From positions 1 to 23,821 of the forward strand of contig JBIIJN010000037.1 in assembly GCA_044233745.1 (NCBI GenBank): a stretch of 23,821 bases of DNA. Direction: 5' to 3'. This document shows, piece by piece, positions 15,684 through 22,486 of the stretch; position 1 is the stretch's first letter; each line of letters begins with the position of its first letter. Under the pieces are notes generated by a model, which worked only from the letters and a program-made list of their open reading frames with translations, was not told the DNA's origin and searched no databases. The stretch comes from UBA6165 sp044233745. GTDB taxonomy: Bacteria; Bacteroidota; Bacteroidia; Flavobacteriales_D; Crocinitomicaceae. The translations under genes were made by a program, and so were the position numbers.

Positions 15684-16523
15684 CTATACATCAAAGTCCG
15701 TAGAACTACTCATATCGCGATGTTCATCAACGCTTTGTGATATTTCACCCAAACGACGGGCTATTGTACGTAGCGCATCCGAACCTACATAAATTCTGGA
15801 TGGGAGCACCTCCAATTCGGTCAAATCCATGATAAACTTTGGGAATTTGTCTGGGTCACCGCCCTGCATTTTATTCAAACTTGAATATCTGGCGATTGTG
15901 TTGCGCACAGCCGTGTAATCGTCGATTGGGTTTTGCGCTGTTTGCATAGAGCTGCTGTCTAAGAAATCGGTTCTGAATCCACCCGGGCAAACCGCTGAAA
16001 CACGAATACCAAACTCTTCGACTTCCATTTTAAGCGCTTCGGTGAATTGAATCACTGCTGCCTTTGTTGCACTATACAATCCCAATGAAACCGCTGTGTA
16101 ACTCCCTGCAATTGATGCAATATTCAGAATAGTACCACTCTTTTTCTCACGAAAATGAGGCAAAATAGCCTTCGAAACATGCATAACACCAAAAACATTA
16201 ACATCAAACATGTCGCGGATCTCTGTCATGCTCAACTCTTCCATAGTGCCAAAAAGACCATAACCCGCGTTATTCACAAGTACATCAATGGTGCCGAAAT
16301 GTTGGATGGCCTTCTTCATTGCGAGATTCACATCAACTTCATCGGTGATTTGCACGGATAAAGGAAGAAATTGTTCCCCAAATTGTGCAGCCAATTCATT
16401 GAAGGCATCTATATTTCGAGATGTAGCCACTACCCGATTTCCGTTTTCTAAAAGTTGTTGAACCAAAAGCAGTCCGAAGCCTTTAGAAGCCCCAGTTACA
16501 AACCAAGTGTTGTTTTTTGACAT
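15684..16523 (-). CDS. Classical short-chain dehydrogenase/reductase (SDR)
   Basis: This 279-residue enzyme has all classical SDR motifs: the NADP-binding TGASKGFG at 10-17, NNAG at 84-87, catalytic S137 in NIASIAGS, and YSATK with Y150 and K154. VCPGGFRTDF at 178-187 follows as usual. It oxidises or reduces a hydroxyl/carbonyl group with NAD(P) in the cytosol; the substrate is not predictable. The length is 30-40 residues above the SDR minimum because of a C-terminal extension rich in Ser and Asp. It lies 30 nt downstream of the epimerase-like gene on the same strand and probably shares its promoter. Confidence 0.93.
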   Translation of the reverse strand: MSKNNTWFVTGASKGFGLLLVQQLLENGNRVVATSRNIDAFNELAAQFGEQFLPLSVQITDEVDVNLAMKKAIQHFGTIDVLVNNAGYGLFGTMEELSMTEIRDMFDVNVFGVMHVSKAILPHFREKKSGTILNIASIAGSYTAVSLGLYSATKAAVIQFTEALKMEVEEFGIRVSAVCPGGFRTDFLDSSSMQTAQNPIDDYTAVRNTIARYSSLNKMQGGDPDKFPKFIMDLTELEVLPSRIYVGSDALRTIARRLGEISQSVDEHRDMSSSTDFDV

Positions 16524-16553
16524 GATGATAAATATTTATGAAATAACTGTTTA

Positions 16554-17582
16554 CTACTGCTTTTGTTCGCGTTGAAATTCTTGATAACGCACAACATTGT
16601 CGATGCAATTGTCTAAAGAAATATACTTATGAGGATATATGGTATCCATTTTGGCAGTTGAATAAGACGTGTTGCTGAAGGCGCTTTTTGCAGCATCTTT
16701 TGTCAAAGCAGTTGGTTTTCGGGTAATGAAACTAAAAACCGCAGCCAAGCGCCAAGCCAAGCCCATCATCCATTCGGGCACGGCAATGTTGGGCGCCTTT
16801 TTACCCAAACGTGCCGCAATAGCTGTGGTCATGCGCTTAAAAGTCAAATTCTCCCCAACGATAAGATAGCGTTCGTTCACATTAGGTTCTTCCATCAAAA
16901 ACAAAATGCGTTTGGCGATATCCCGCACATCAACAAAGGCATTAGATCCGGGTGCATAAAATTTCAATCCTCGGTGAACCGCTCGAAAGATGGTCAGTGA
17001 AGATTCATCCCAATCGCCTGGACCAAAAATAACACAGGGATTGACCATTGCAGCAGGCAAGCCCTCTTCAATGCCGCGCCACACCTCCTTTTCAGCAAGA
17101 TATTTAGACATCGCATAGCCGCTCACTTCAACATCTTCGAGCCATTTAGATTTTTCGGTGATATTTAAATTGTCGCGCTCAGGGGCTTTGCCAACAGCGG
17201 CAGTTGAACTCGCATGACAGAACCAACGGACTTTATGTTTCAAAGCCAAATTCACCATATTGGCCGTACCAAAGCGATTGATTTGAACGAGCTTCTTGAA
17301 ATCATCGTTCCGAAAAGAAACCATGGCAGCGCAGTGAATAACAACATCAATGTTTTTAAAGGCGTCCTCCAAAGCCACCAAATCATCCAATTCCGCTTGG
17401 AACCATTCGATTCTTGCCCATAGATTTTCGTTGTTTTCGGTATTGTAATACGCAAACAAGCGCTTCACCCGGCTAATTCTCAAGTCATTGCGATACAACG
17501 CCCGAACCTGATGACCCGCTTCAGTCAAATCATAAAGGACATGCATGCCTAATAAACCTGTGGCTCCTGTGAGTAGAATCAT
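16554..17582 (-). CDS. NAD-dependent epimerase/dehydratase family protein (extended SDR)
   Basis: This 342-residue protein is an extended SDR. It starts with the Rossmann motif TGATGLLG at 5-12 and has HASSTAAVG at 123-131 (catalytic Ser), and YAMSK at 156-160 (Y156, K160). NPCVIFGPGDW (181-191) is the sugar-epimerase / 3-beta-HSD / dihydroflavonol-reductase type segment. The early Arg-rich segment after strand 2 (ALYRNDLRISR) suggests NADPH preference. It could act on a nucleotide sugar, steroid-like or acyl substrate; sequence does not decide. The gene is divergent from radA, separated by 92 nt with promoter elements for both, and is followed by the classical SDR after 30 nt. Confidence 0.92.
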   Translation of the reverse strand: MILLTGATGLLGMHVLYDLTEAGHQVRALYRNDLRISRVKRLFAYYNTENNENLWARIEWFQAELDDLVALEDAFKNIDVVIHCAAMVSFRNDDFKKLVQINRFGTANMVNLALKHKVRWFCHASSTAAVGKAPERDNLNITEKSKWLEDVEVSGYAMSKYLAEKEVWRGIEEGLPAAMVNPCVIFGPGDWDESSLTIFRAVHRGLKFYAPGSNAFVDVRDIAKRILFLMEEPNVNERYLIVGENLTFKRMTTAIAARLGKKAPNIAVPEWMMGLAWRLAAVFSFITRKPTALTKDAAKSAFSNTSYSTAKMDTIYPHKYISLDNCIDNVVRYQEFQREQKQ

Positions 17583-17610
17583 TGCAATTTTGGCGAAAAA
17601 TTAAGCCGAG

Positions 17611-17618
17611 CAAAGATA
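17611..17618 (-). promoter_or_regulatory. Promoter -7 element for the epimerase / SDR operon
   Basis: The minus strand reads TATCTTTG, a perfect TAnnTTTG match, 29 nt before the epimerase ATG at 17582. It lies next to the putative -33 TTG of the opposing radA promoter (17620-17622). Confidence 0.55.
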
Positions 17619-17619
17619 G

Positions 17620-17652
17620 TTGAAATTGGAAAGCCTATTGTTTCTAAATTCG
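17620..17652 (+). promoter_or_regulatory. Likely radA promoter (variant -7 TAAATTCG)
   Basis: TTG at 17620-17622 is followed after 22 nt by TAAATTCG at 17645-17652, one base from TAnnTTTG. It is 22 nt before the radA ATG. The same TAAATTCG octamer precedes the hydroxyacyl-CoA dehydrogenase gene. Confidence 0.4.
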
Positions 17653-17674
17653 CAATTCAAATTCTTTAGTTCAA

Positions 17675-19042
17675 ATGGCCAAAACAAAATCAGCTTTTTT
17701 CTGTCAAGAATGTGGACACGAAGCCCCAAAATGGTTGGGGAAATGTCCTTCATGCAACGCGTGGAATACCTTTGTTGAGGAAAAAATTGTGAGCACCAAG
17801 AGCTCAACAGTTGCTTTTTCAGCCAATAAAGCCGTGAAAAACGAACCGCGTTTGATGCAAGATATTTCCATGGCCGACCAAATGCGCGTGGATTCAGGAG
17901 ACCTTGAACTGAACCGTGTTTTGGGTGGTGGAATTGTTCCCGGCTCTTTGATGCTTTTCGGTGGTGAACCCGGCATTGGAAAATCGACTTTGTTACTCCA
18001 ATTTGCAGTAAATACTGGAAGTAAGGTTCTTTATATATCGGGAGAAGAAAGTGAGCAGCAGATTAAAATGCGCGCAGAAAGAATTGGCATCAACAACCAA
18101 AACTGCTTTATCCTCACAGAAACTTGCATGCAGCGCATCTTCGATCAGATTGAAATCGTGAAACCAGAAATTCTGATTATCGACTCCATTCAAACACTTT
18201 ATTCTGAAGAAATTGAATCAACACCAGGTAGCATTTCTCAAATCAAAGAATGTACAGCTGCTTTTCTTCGATTTGCAAAAGACAGCCAAATTCCGATTTT
18301 TGTAGTGGGTCACATCACCAAAGATGGCAGTTTGGCTGGACCAAAAGTTTTGGAACACATGGTTGATGTTGTGCTTCACTTTGAAGGTGATAGAAACCAC
18401 GTTTACAGATTGTTACGAACAGTTAAAAACAGATTTGGTTCCACGCATGAAATTGGCATTTATGAAATGTTGTCATCTGGCTTGCGACCTGTTTTGAATC
18501 CTAGTGAAATATTAATTGGTAACAATCCAGACGCATTGAGTGGTGTTGCAATTGCGGCAACCATAGAAGGCATTCGCCCATTATTAATTGAAGTACAAGC
18601 TTTGGTTTCAACAGCTGCTTATGGCACTCCCCAAAGAAGTTCAACAGGATTTGACCTCAGACGTTTGAACATGCTTTTGGCTGTACTCGAAAAACGTTGT
18701 GGTTTCCGATTGGGAGTTAAAGACGTGTTTTTGAATATCGCTGGTGGAATCAAAGTGGTTGACCCTGCCACAGATTTGGCCGTTGTAGCTGCTATATTGT
18801 CGTCAAACGCAGATATACCCATTGAAAAATCCATTTGTTTGGCTGCCGAAGTGGGTTTGAGTGGCGAAATCAGACCTGTTAATAGAATTGAGCAGCGCGT
18901 TTATGAGGCAGAAAAGTTAGGATTCACTAAAATTATCATTTCCGCACAAAACAAAGGCTTAGACAAATTGCGCGAAAATCTTAACATTGAAGTAGTGGCT
19001 TGCAGCAAAATTCAACAAGTGGTGAAGGCGCTTTTTGCTTAA
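17675..19042 (+). CDS. radA: DNA repair protein RadA
   Basis: This 455-residue protein has the complete RadA/Sms layout. A four-Cys zinc finger lies at the N-terminus (C10, C13, C24, C27). The RecA-like core has Walker A GGEPGIGKST at 96-105 (K103, S104) and the RadA-specific KNRFG motif at 251-255. The C-terminal part (about 290-455) is the Lon-protease-like domain, with GVAIAATIEGIRP and later LSGEIRPVNRIEQRV. RadA is a DNA-dependent ATPase and helicase that helps process branched recombination intermediates. The length matches the family. The ATG at 17675 begins MAKTKSAFFCQECG, the normal family start. It is divergent from the SDR operon and is followed by a 300-base gene-free region. Confidence 0.97.
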   Translation: MAKTKSAFFCQECGHEAPKWLGKCPSCNAWNTFVEEKIVSTKSSTVAFSANKAVKNEPRLMQDISMADQMRVDSGDLELNRVLGGGIVPGSLMLFGGEPGIGKSTLLLQFAVNTGSKVLYISGEESEQQIKMRAERIGINNQNCFILTETCMQRIFDQIEIVKPEILIIDSIQTLYSEEIESTPGSISQIKECTAAFLRFAKDSQIPIFVVGHITKDGSLAGPKVLEHMVDVVLHFEGDRNHVYRLLRTVKNRFGSTHEIGIYEMLSSGLRPVLNPSEILIGNNPDALSGVAIAATIEGIRPLLIEVQALVSTAAYGTPQRSSTGFDLRRLNMLLAVLEKRCGFRLGVKDVFLNIAGGIKVVDPATDLAVVAAILSSNADIPIEKSICLAAEVGLSGEIRPVNRIEQRVYEAEKLGFTKIIISAQNKGLDKLRENLNIEVVACSKIQQVVKALFA

Positions 19043-19117
19043 TACGAAATACGCTTCATTTTTCTAAATTTTGACGGTAGTTCTTCGGAATTAATTGGCT
19101 CAAAACAAGTCGTCTAT

Positions 19118-19158
19118 TAACGGTTAAGTAACGGTTATTAACCGTTAGGTAACGGCTA
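19118..19158. repeat. Helically phased array of four TAAC-S-GTTA palindromes
   Basis: Four 9-mers follow one another: TAACGGTTA (19118-19126), TAACGGTTA (19129-19137), TAACCGTTA (19139-19147) and TAACGGCTA (19150-19158). Starts are 11, 10 and 11 bp apart, close to one DNA turn. Each site is palindromic around a central S, and copies 2 and 3 form a perfect 19-bp palindrome (19129-19147). The arrangement suits cooperative binding of a protein on one face of the helix. The binding role is inference. Confidence 0.6.
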
Positions 19159-19280
19159 CTCCCCGTATCCACATAAAAATCAATTAATTACAGCGATTCC
19201 TTTTTTAAAAAAAATTCCATTGCAATTAAACGACTTGAATTCTACGATATTCATTTACTTGAAGCGAATCTTAGAAATTC

Positions 19281-19316
19281 AAAAAAAATCCGCACCTCAA
19301 AAAAATGAGATGCGGA
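19281..19316 (-). terminator. Intrinsic terminator for the SPFH-family gene
   Basis: The arms TCCGCACCTCA (19289-19299) and TGAGATGCGGA (19306-19316) form an 11-bp stem around six bases. On the minus strand the only imperfect pair is a G-U wobble, and the hairpin is followed by eight U (19288-19281). On the plus strand that pair is a mismatch and no T-tract follows, so it acts leftward. It sits 27 nt after the SPFH gene stop. Confidence 0.85.
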
Positions 19317-19342
19317 CTTTCTGTTTAACTGAAAAAGGCTCT

Positions 19343-20188
19343 TTACTTCATGTCCAACATATTGGTGAATGGATTCTTCGGATCCATAAAAATTGTTTTT
19401 GCGTTAGGAGAAGAGGCCAACGCCAGCATCGCCTCAATTTGTTTCATTTTTAATACACTTGGCGTCAACGAAGAATTGAGTAGTTCATTGGCTTTTTGCT
19501 GTGCTTCCGCTTCAATACGAATAACTTCTGCTTTGGCTTGAGCATCAATAATAGCAACCTCGCGCTTGGCATTTGCTGCAATCACCTGACGCTCAGCTTC
19601 CTTACGTTGTTGGTCCAATATAAACTGCATGCGCAATGCATCTTGCTCTGCTTCCAGTTTTTGCTCAATTGAATTGGTCAATCCCTTTGGAAGCGTTATG
19701 CTTTTCAATAGAACAGCTTCGATGGTGAATCCTTTTGGACTCAATCTTTCGTTCATTAAATCGCGAATTTGATTTTCGATAACCCGACGTTCGCCACTGT
19801 GCATATCTTTTGCAAAAAACTGAGAACAGATATCTGCAGCCGCTGAACGAAATACGCTCGTAACAATCTGGTCGTAATTTAATCCAATTTCTCTAAGAAC
19901 GTCAGTTACTTTGACTGCTTCTATACGGTAAAGGATTGAAACGTCTGATGCAATAGTTAAACCCTCTTTTGATGGCAAATTCATCGTTAACTCTCTGTTG
20001 ATGGTTCTGGTTGGTACACGAATTACTTTGGATACAAATGGATTGTAAAACATTAAACCCTGAGATTTGGTGTTTTCGCTCAACTTACCAAATCTTTGTT
20101 TTACGCCCACCTGCCCTGGCCTAATGGTCGCACAAGAAAAAGCGAACGCTCCTATTGCGATAATTGATAGTACATTTTTAAATTTCAT
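19343..20188 (-). CDS. SPFH/prohibitin-family lipoprotein
   Basis: This 281-residue protein has an SPFH (band 7/prohibitin) domain. It begins MKFKNVLSII, with a short hydrophobic stretch ending in AFAFSC, so Cys19 is probably a lipidated residue after signal peptidase II cleavage. The SPFH core follows from about 21 (IRPGQVGVKQRFG) to about 180, and a long charged alpha-helical coiled coil from about 185 to 245 (repeated Glu/Lys/Arg/Ala, such as RKEAERQVIAANAK). Such proteins form large ring or cage assemblies at membranes and often modulate proteases. The ATG at 20188 is chosen over an upstream in-frame GTG at 20224, because a textbook promoter lies between them. A strong terminator follows, so it is a single-gene unit. 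Confidence 0.88.
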   Translation of the reverse strand: MKFKNVLSIIAIGAFAFSCATIRPGQVGVKQRFGKLSENTKSQGLMFYNPFVSKVIRVPTRTINRELTMNLPSKEGLTIASDVSILYRIEAVKVTDVLREIGLNYDQIVTSVFRSAAADICSQFFAKDMHSGERRVIENQIRDLMNERLSPKGFTIEAVLLKSITLPKGLTNSIEQKLEAEQDALRMQFILDQQRKEAERQVIAANAKREVAIIDAQAKAEVIRIEAEAQQKANELLNSSLTPSVLKMKQIEAMLALASSPNAKTIFMDPKNPFTNMLDMK

Positions 20189-20211
20189 GATGCTGATTTT
20201 TAATTTCTGGT

Positions 20212-20241
20212 CAAAAATAAGCACAGACTTATGCGCACAAA
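20212..20241 (-). promoter_or_regulatory. Promoter of the SPFH-family gene
   Basis: On the minus strand TTTG (20241-20238) is followed after 18 nt by TATTTTTG (20219-20212). This is the most complete Bacteroidota-type promoter in the window (TTTG -33 and TAnnTTTG -7), and it lies 24 nt before the ATG. Confidence 0.75.
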
Positions 20242-20431
20242 AATTCTAAGCAAACAAAAAACTTAAATTTTCATAAATGACCTTTTTTGCAACACGATTA
20301 AAGGAATTTCATGGACTTGAATAGGTGTAAATATATCCCTGATAAATGACAAACATGGGTTTTGGATTTCTTCCTAATTATTAACAGTCCAATGTTTTTA
20401 TTTCACTCGAAATCGGATTGTTTAAAATTTA

Positions 20432-20439
20432 TATATTTG
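20432..20439 (+). promoter_or_regulatory. Promoter -7 element for the small membrane protein
   Basis: TATATTTG is a perfect TAnnTTTG match, 23 nt before the ATG at 20462. No good -33 element is seen. Confidence 0.55.
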
Positions 20440-20461
20440 TGCCGTTAAAACAAACGACACA

Positions 20462-20749
20462 ATGGAAGCACAACACGTACCAAGTTTTTGGGATAAACTC
20501 ATCCCGAATATGGAAAACAACAGATTTGGAACAGTTTCAATAGTAATCTTAATTACAGGATGTCTTGGTGGCATCACTGTTAGTCAAGGCGCTTACGACA
20601 GCTGGATTCAATTGACATTGCTTATCGTTCCACTTATGGTTACAGTAACTATTCTTTTGGCTGGCTTGTCGTTGCGTTCTATTCTAAATGCAATGGTCGT
20701 TACTGTTTTGGTTGATTTAGCCGTTTTGCTCTTCAATATATTTGCTTAA
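20462..20749 (+). CDS. Small three-helix membrane protein, function unknown
   Basis: This 95-residue protein begins MEAQHVPSFWDKLIPNMENN and has three hydrophobic segments, at about 23-42, 48-70 and 74-94. The N-terminus is polar and probably outside the membrane core. I do not recognise the family. A promoter element lies 23 nt before the ATG, and the coding frame runs cleanly to its stop, so it is likely a real gene. It converges with the VanX-like gene and the two stop codons overlap by 4 nt (20746-20749), leaving no room for a terminator between them. Confidence 0.75.
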   Translation: MEAQHVPSFWDKLIPNMENNRFGTVSIVILITGCLGGITVSQGAYDSWIQLTLLIVPLMVTVTILLAGLSLRSILNAMVVTVLVDLAVLLFNIFA

Positions 20750-21516
20750 GGAACTGCGGTATATTTTCTTTTTGCTTCATCACGCGACATTGCGTTGAAG
20801 TGCCACCACTCCGTATCTAGATTTCTGAATCCAGCTTTTTTCATTACTTCTCTTAGTAATTTTCTGTTGTTCACTTGTTCTTGCGTTAAAAATCCAGTTG
20901 AAAGATAATAAGCTTCTTTGCTCGGGTAGGCAATCGGCCTTGGGTCATCAAATCCCGCGCCCATATCCAATGGATTTCCTGCTGCATCACAAATAGTTAA
21001 ATCGACCGCAGCACCATAGTTGTGTACAGATTTGTTTTTGGGATTAGAAACAAATTTGCCGCGCTTCGCAATAGGAATTGAATCCAATAAATTCCACATT
21101 TTCCATTGTACCCAAACAGGACGAACAGCATCATAAACCAATAAATACAAATTGCTATCTCTGTCGCTTAAAAACTCTTGTGCCCTGCTTAACATTTCAG
21201 CTGGTTTTTGCTGCAAATAAGCCCGGTTTAAAGAACCATAGACATTGGTTTTCATGAAGTTATCTTCAGTGCTGTATTTCAAATCCACCTTGATATGAGG
21301 ATTGATACTTTGAACATCGATCAAGCCAAGCGATATTAAACGCAGTTCAAGGGTGTCTGGAGCAAGTGTTTGATTTCCCAAACTATTCTCGCTATCAGAT
21401 TCATAGCTTTGAGAATGCCCTAGAAATGTGGTAATAACAGCCTCATCATTCTTGGAAAAAAGATTGAACGACACTAATCCGTAGGTCAAACCGAGATAAA
21501 TAAAGTACTTTTGCAT
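20746..21516 (-). CDS. D-Ala-D-Ala dipeptidase-like (VanX family, M15D)
   Basis: This 256-residue protein is a zinc M15D peptidase of the VanX/DdpX type. The zinc motif SVHNYGAAVDLTI (163-175) supplies H165 and D172, and EWWHF (236-240) supplies catalytic E236 and zinc ligand H239. YDAVRP (128-133) provides the conserved Arg. It would cleave D-alanyl-D-alanine or related peptidoglycan dipeptides. An N-terminal hydrophobic segment (MQKYFIYLGLTYGLVSFNLF) looks like a signal peptide or anchor, so it probably acts in the periplasm, and there is no vanHA-type cluster, so resistance should not be inferred. The ATG at 21516 is chosen over an upstream in-frame TTG because a promoter element at 21533-21540 lies just before it. 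Confidence 0.9.
   Translation of the reverse strand: MQKYFIYLGLTYGLVSFNLFSKNDEAVITTFLGHSQSYESDSENSLGNQTLAPDTLELRLISLGLIDVQSINPHIKVDLKYSTEDNFMKTNVYGSLNRAYLQQKPAEMLSRAQEFLSDRDSNLYLLVYDAVRPVWVQWKMWNLLDSIPIAKRGKFVSNPKNKSVHNYGAAVDLTICDAAGNPLDMGAGFDDPRPIAYPSKEAYYLSTGFLTQEQVNNRKLLREVMKKAGFRNLDTEWWHFNAMSRDEAKRKYTAVP
21506..21513 (+). promoter_or_regulatory. Promoter -7 element for the CtlX-like gene
   Basis: TACTTTTG is a perfect TAnnTTTG match, 33 nt before the ATG at 21547. It lies inside the first codons of the opposing VanX-like gene. Confidence 0.5.
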
Positions 21517-21532
21517 AACGAAATTGATTGCA

Positions 21533-21540
21533 CAAATATA
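21533..21540 (-). promoter_or_regulatory. Promoter -7 element for the VanX-like gene
   Basis: The minus strand reads TATATTTG, a perfect TAnnTTTG match, 16 nt before the ATG at 21516. It faces the opposing element at 21506-21513, only 19 nt away. Confidence 0.55.
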
Positions 21541-21546
21541 ATTTTT

Positions 21547-22440
21547 ATGAATAACCCAGAACGCATCATCATGGTTCGTCCAGCCCATTTCGGTTTTAAT
21601 GTGGAAACAGCTGAATCCAATAAATTTCAACAATCCATTGCTCTTGAGCGCGCCAACGAACTGGCTTTGGCTGAGTTTGACTCGATGGTTGAAACCCTGC
21701 GCAAAAACGATATTGAAGTTTTGGTTTTAGAGGATACTATCGCCCCCATCAAACCTGATGCAATTTTCCCAAACAATTGGATTTCATTTCATCCAGACGG
21801 TCGTTCCGTTTTATATCCAATGGAAGCGCTAAACAGACGCCTAGAGCGACGCATGGATGTGTTTGAGCTTGTACCTGAATTCAATCCTGAAAATTTGCTC
21901 GACATAACTCATTTTGAAAATACCAAACAGTTTTTAGAGGGAACCGGTTCAATCATTTTCGACCACAATAACAAGACAGCATATTGCGCCATATCAAGTC
22001 GATCTGATGTAGAAGCTTTTGAATATCTCTGTAAACAATTGGCTTTCACACCCATCAGTTTCGAAGCTCACGACTTGAATGGACATGCTATTTATCACAC
22101 CAATGTGTTGTTATCCATTGGAAATCAAATTATTGTAATCTGCTCGGATAGTATTTCTAATCCTATTGAACGCGCCATGGTATTGAATAAATTAAAGGAA
22201 AAGGGTGTATTTCTAGTAGAAATCAGCTTTCAACAAATGAATCAATTTGCCGCTAACTGTCTTGAAATCAACGATAAATATGGCAAGTCCTGTTTGGTAA
22301 TGAGCACCACAGCGTATCAATCATTTTCAGAAGAAACACGCAATGAAATTAACACAAAATCGAGAATCATCCCTGTTTCCATTCCAACTATTGAAAAAAT
22401 TGGAGGCGGAAGTGCACGATGTATGATGTTGGGCGTTTGA
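21547..22440 (+). CDS. ctlX: CtlX-like citrulline/amidinohydrolase family protein
   Basis: This 297-residue protein belongs to the guanidino-modifying enzyme family, close to the Bacteroidota type called citrulline utilization hydrolase CtlX and related to arginine deiminase and dimethylarginine dimethylaminohydrolase. It begins MNNPERIIMVRPAHFGFN. FPNNWISFHPDG is at 74-85 and EGTGSIIFD at 131-139; the catalytic His is in YHTNVLLSIG (H184), and the nucleophile Cys is in GGGSARCMM at the end (C292). The reaction would hydrolyse a guanidino or ureido C-N bond; citrulline as substrate is inferred from the family name. The ATG at 21547 is chosen because the conserved start lies there and an upstream in-frame TTG precedes the promoter. 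It is divergent from the VanX-like gene with 30 nt between starts. Confidence 0.87.
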   Translation: MNNPERIIMVRPAHFGFNVETAESNKFQQSIALERANELALAEFDSMVETLRKNDIEVLVLEDTIAPIKPDAIFPNNWISFHPDGRSVLYPMEALNRRLERRMDVFELVPEFNPENLLDITHFENTKQFLEGTGSIIFDHNNKTAYCAISSRSDVEAFEYLCKQLAFTPISFEAHDLNGHAIYHTNVLLSIGNQIIVICSDSISNPIERAMVLNKLKEKGVFLVEISFQQMNQFAANCLEINDKYGKSCLVMSTTAYQSFSEETRNEINTKSRIIPVSIPTIEKIGGGSARCMMLGV

Positions 22441-22463
22441 ATACCATTTTCTTTTTAAATTCG
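22436..22463 (+). promoter_or_regulatory. Possible promoter of the hydroxyacyl-CoA dehydrogenase gene
   Basis: TTTG at 22436-22439 is followed after 16 nt by TAAATTCG at 22456-22463, one base from TAnnTTTG and identical to the radA -7 octamer. The spacing is slightly short, and the -33 element overlaps the end of the preceding gene. Confidence 0.35.
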
Positions 22464-22486
22464 CGGCACTAAAAAACGAACTAAAC

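Larger units (their letters stand above)
19043..19342. other. Gene-free stretch between radA and the SPFH gene
   Basis: These 300 bases hold a four-copy palindromic array (19118-19158), an A-rich tract around 19201-19215 and a terminator serving the minus strand (19281-19316). I see no credible coding frame and no clear terminator directly after radA. Confidence 0.7.

Noticed and set aside
16270..16278. TTATTCACA, a DnaA-box-like 9-mer inside the SDR gene
   Set aside because: It is a lone relaxed match far from dnaA, expected by chance in a window this size.
19220..19453. 77-residue frame with a TTG start in the radA-SPFH gap
   Set aside because: It crosses the terminator hairpin and then runs antisense to the SPFH gene; composition is not protein-like.
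20746..21516. VanX-like gene as vancomycin resistance
   Set aside because: There are no vanH/vanA partners or vanRS regulators nearby; M15D dipeptidases are common in peptidoglycan recycling.
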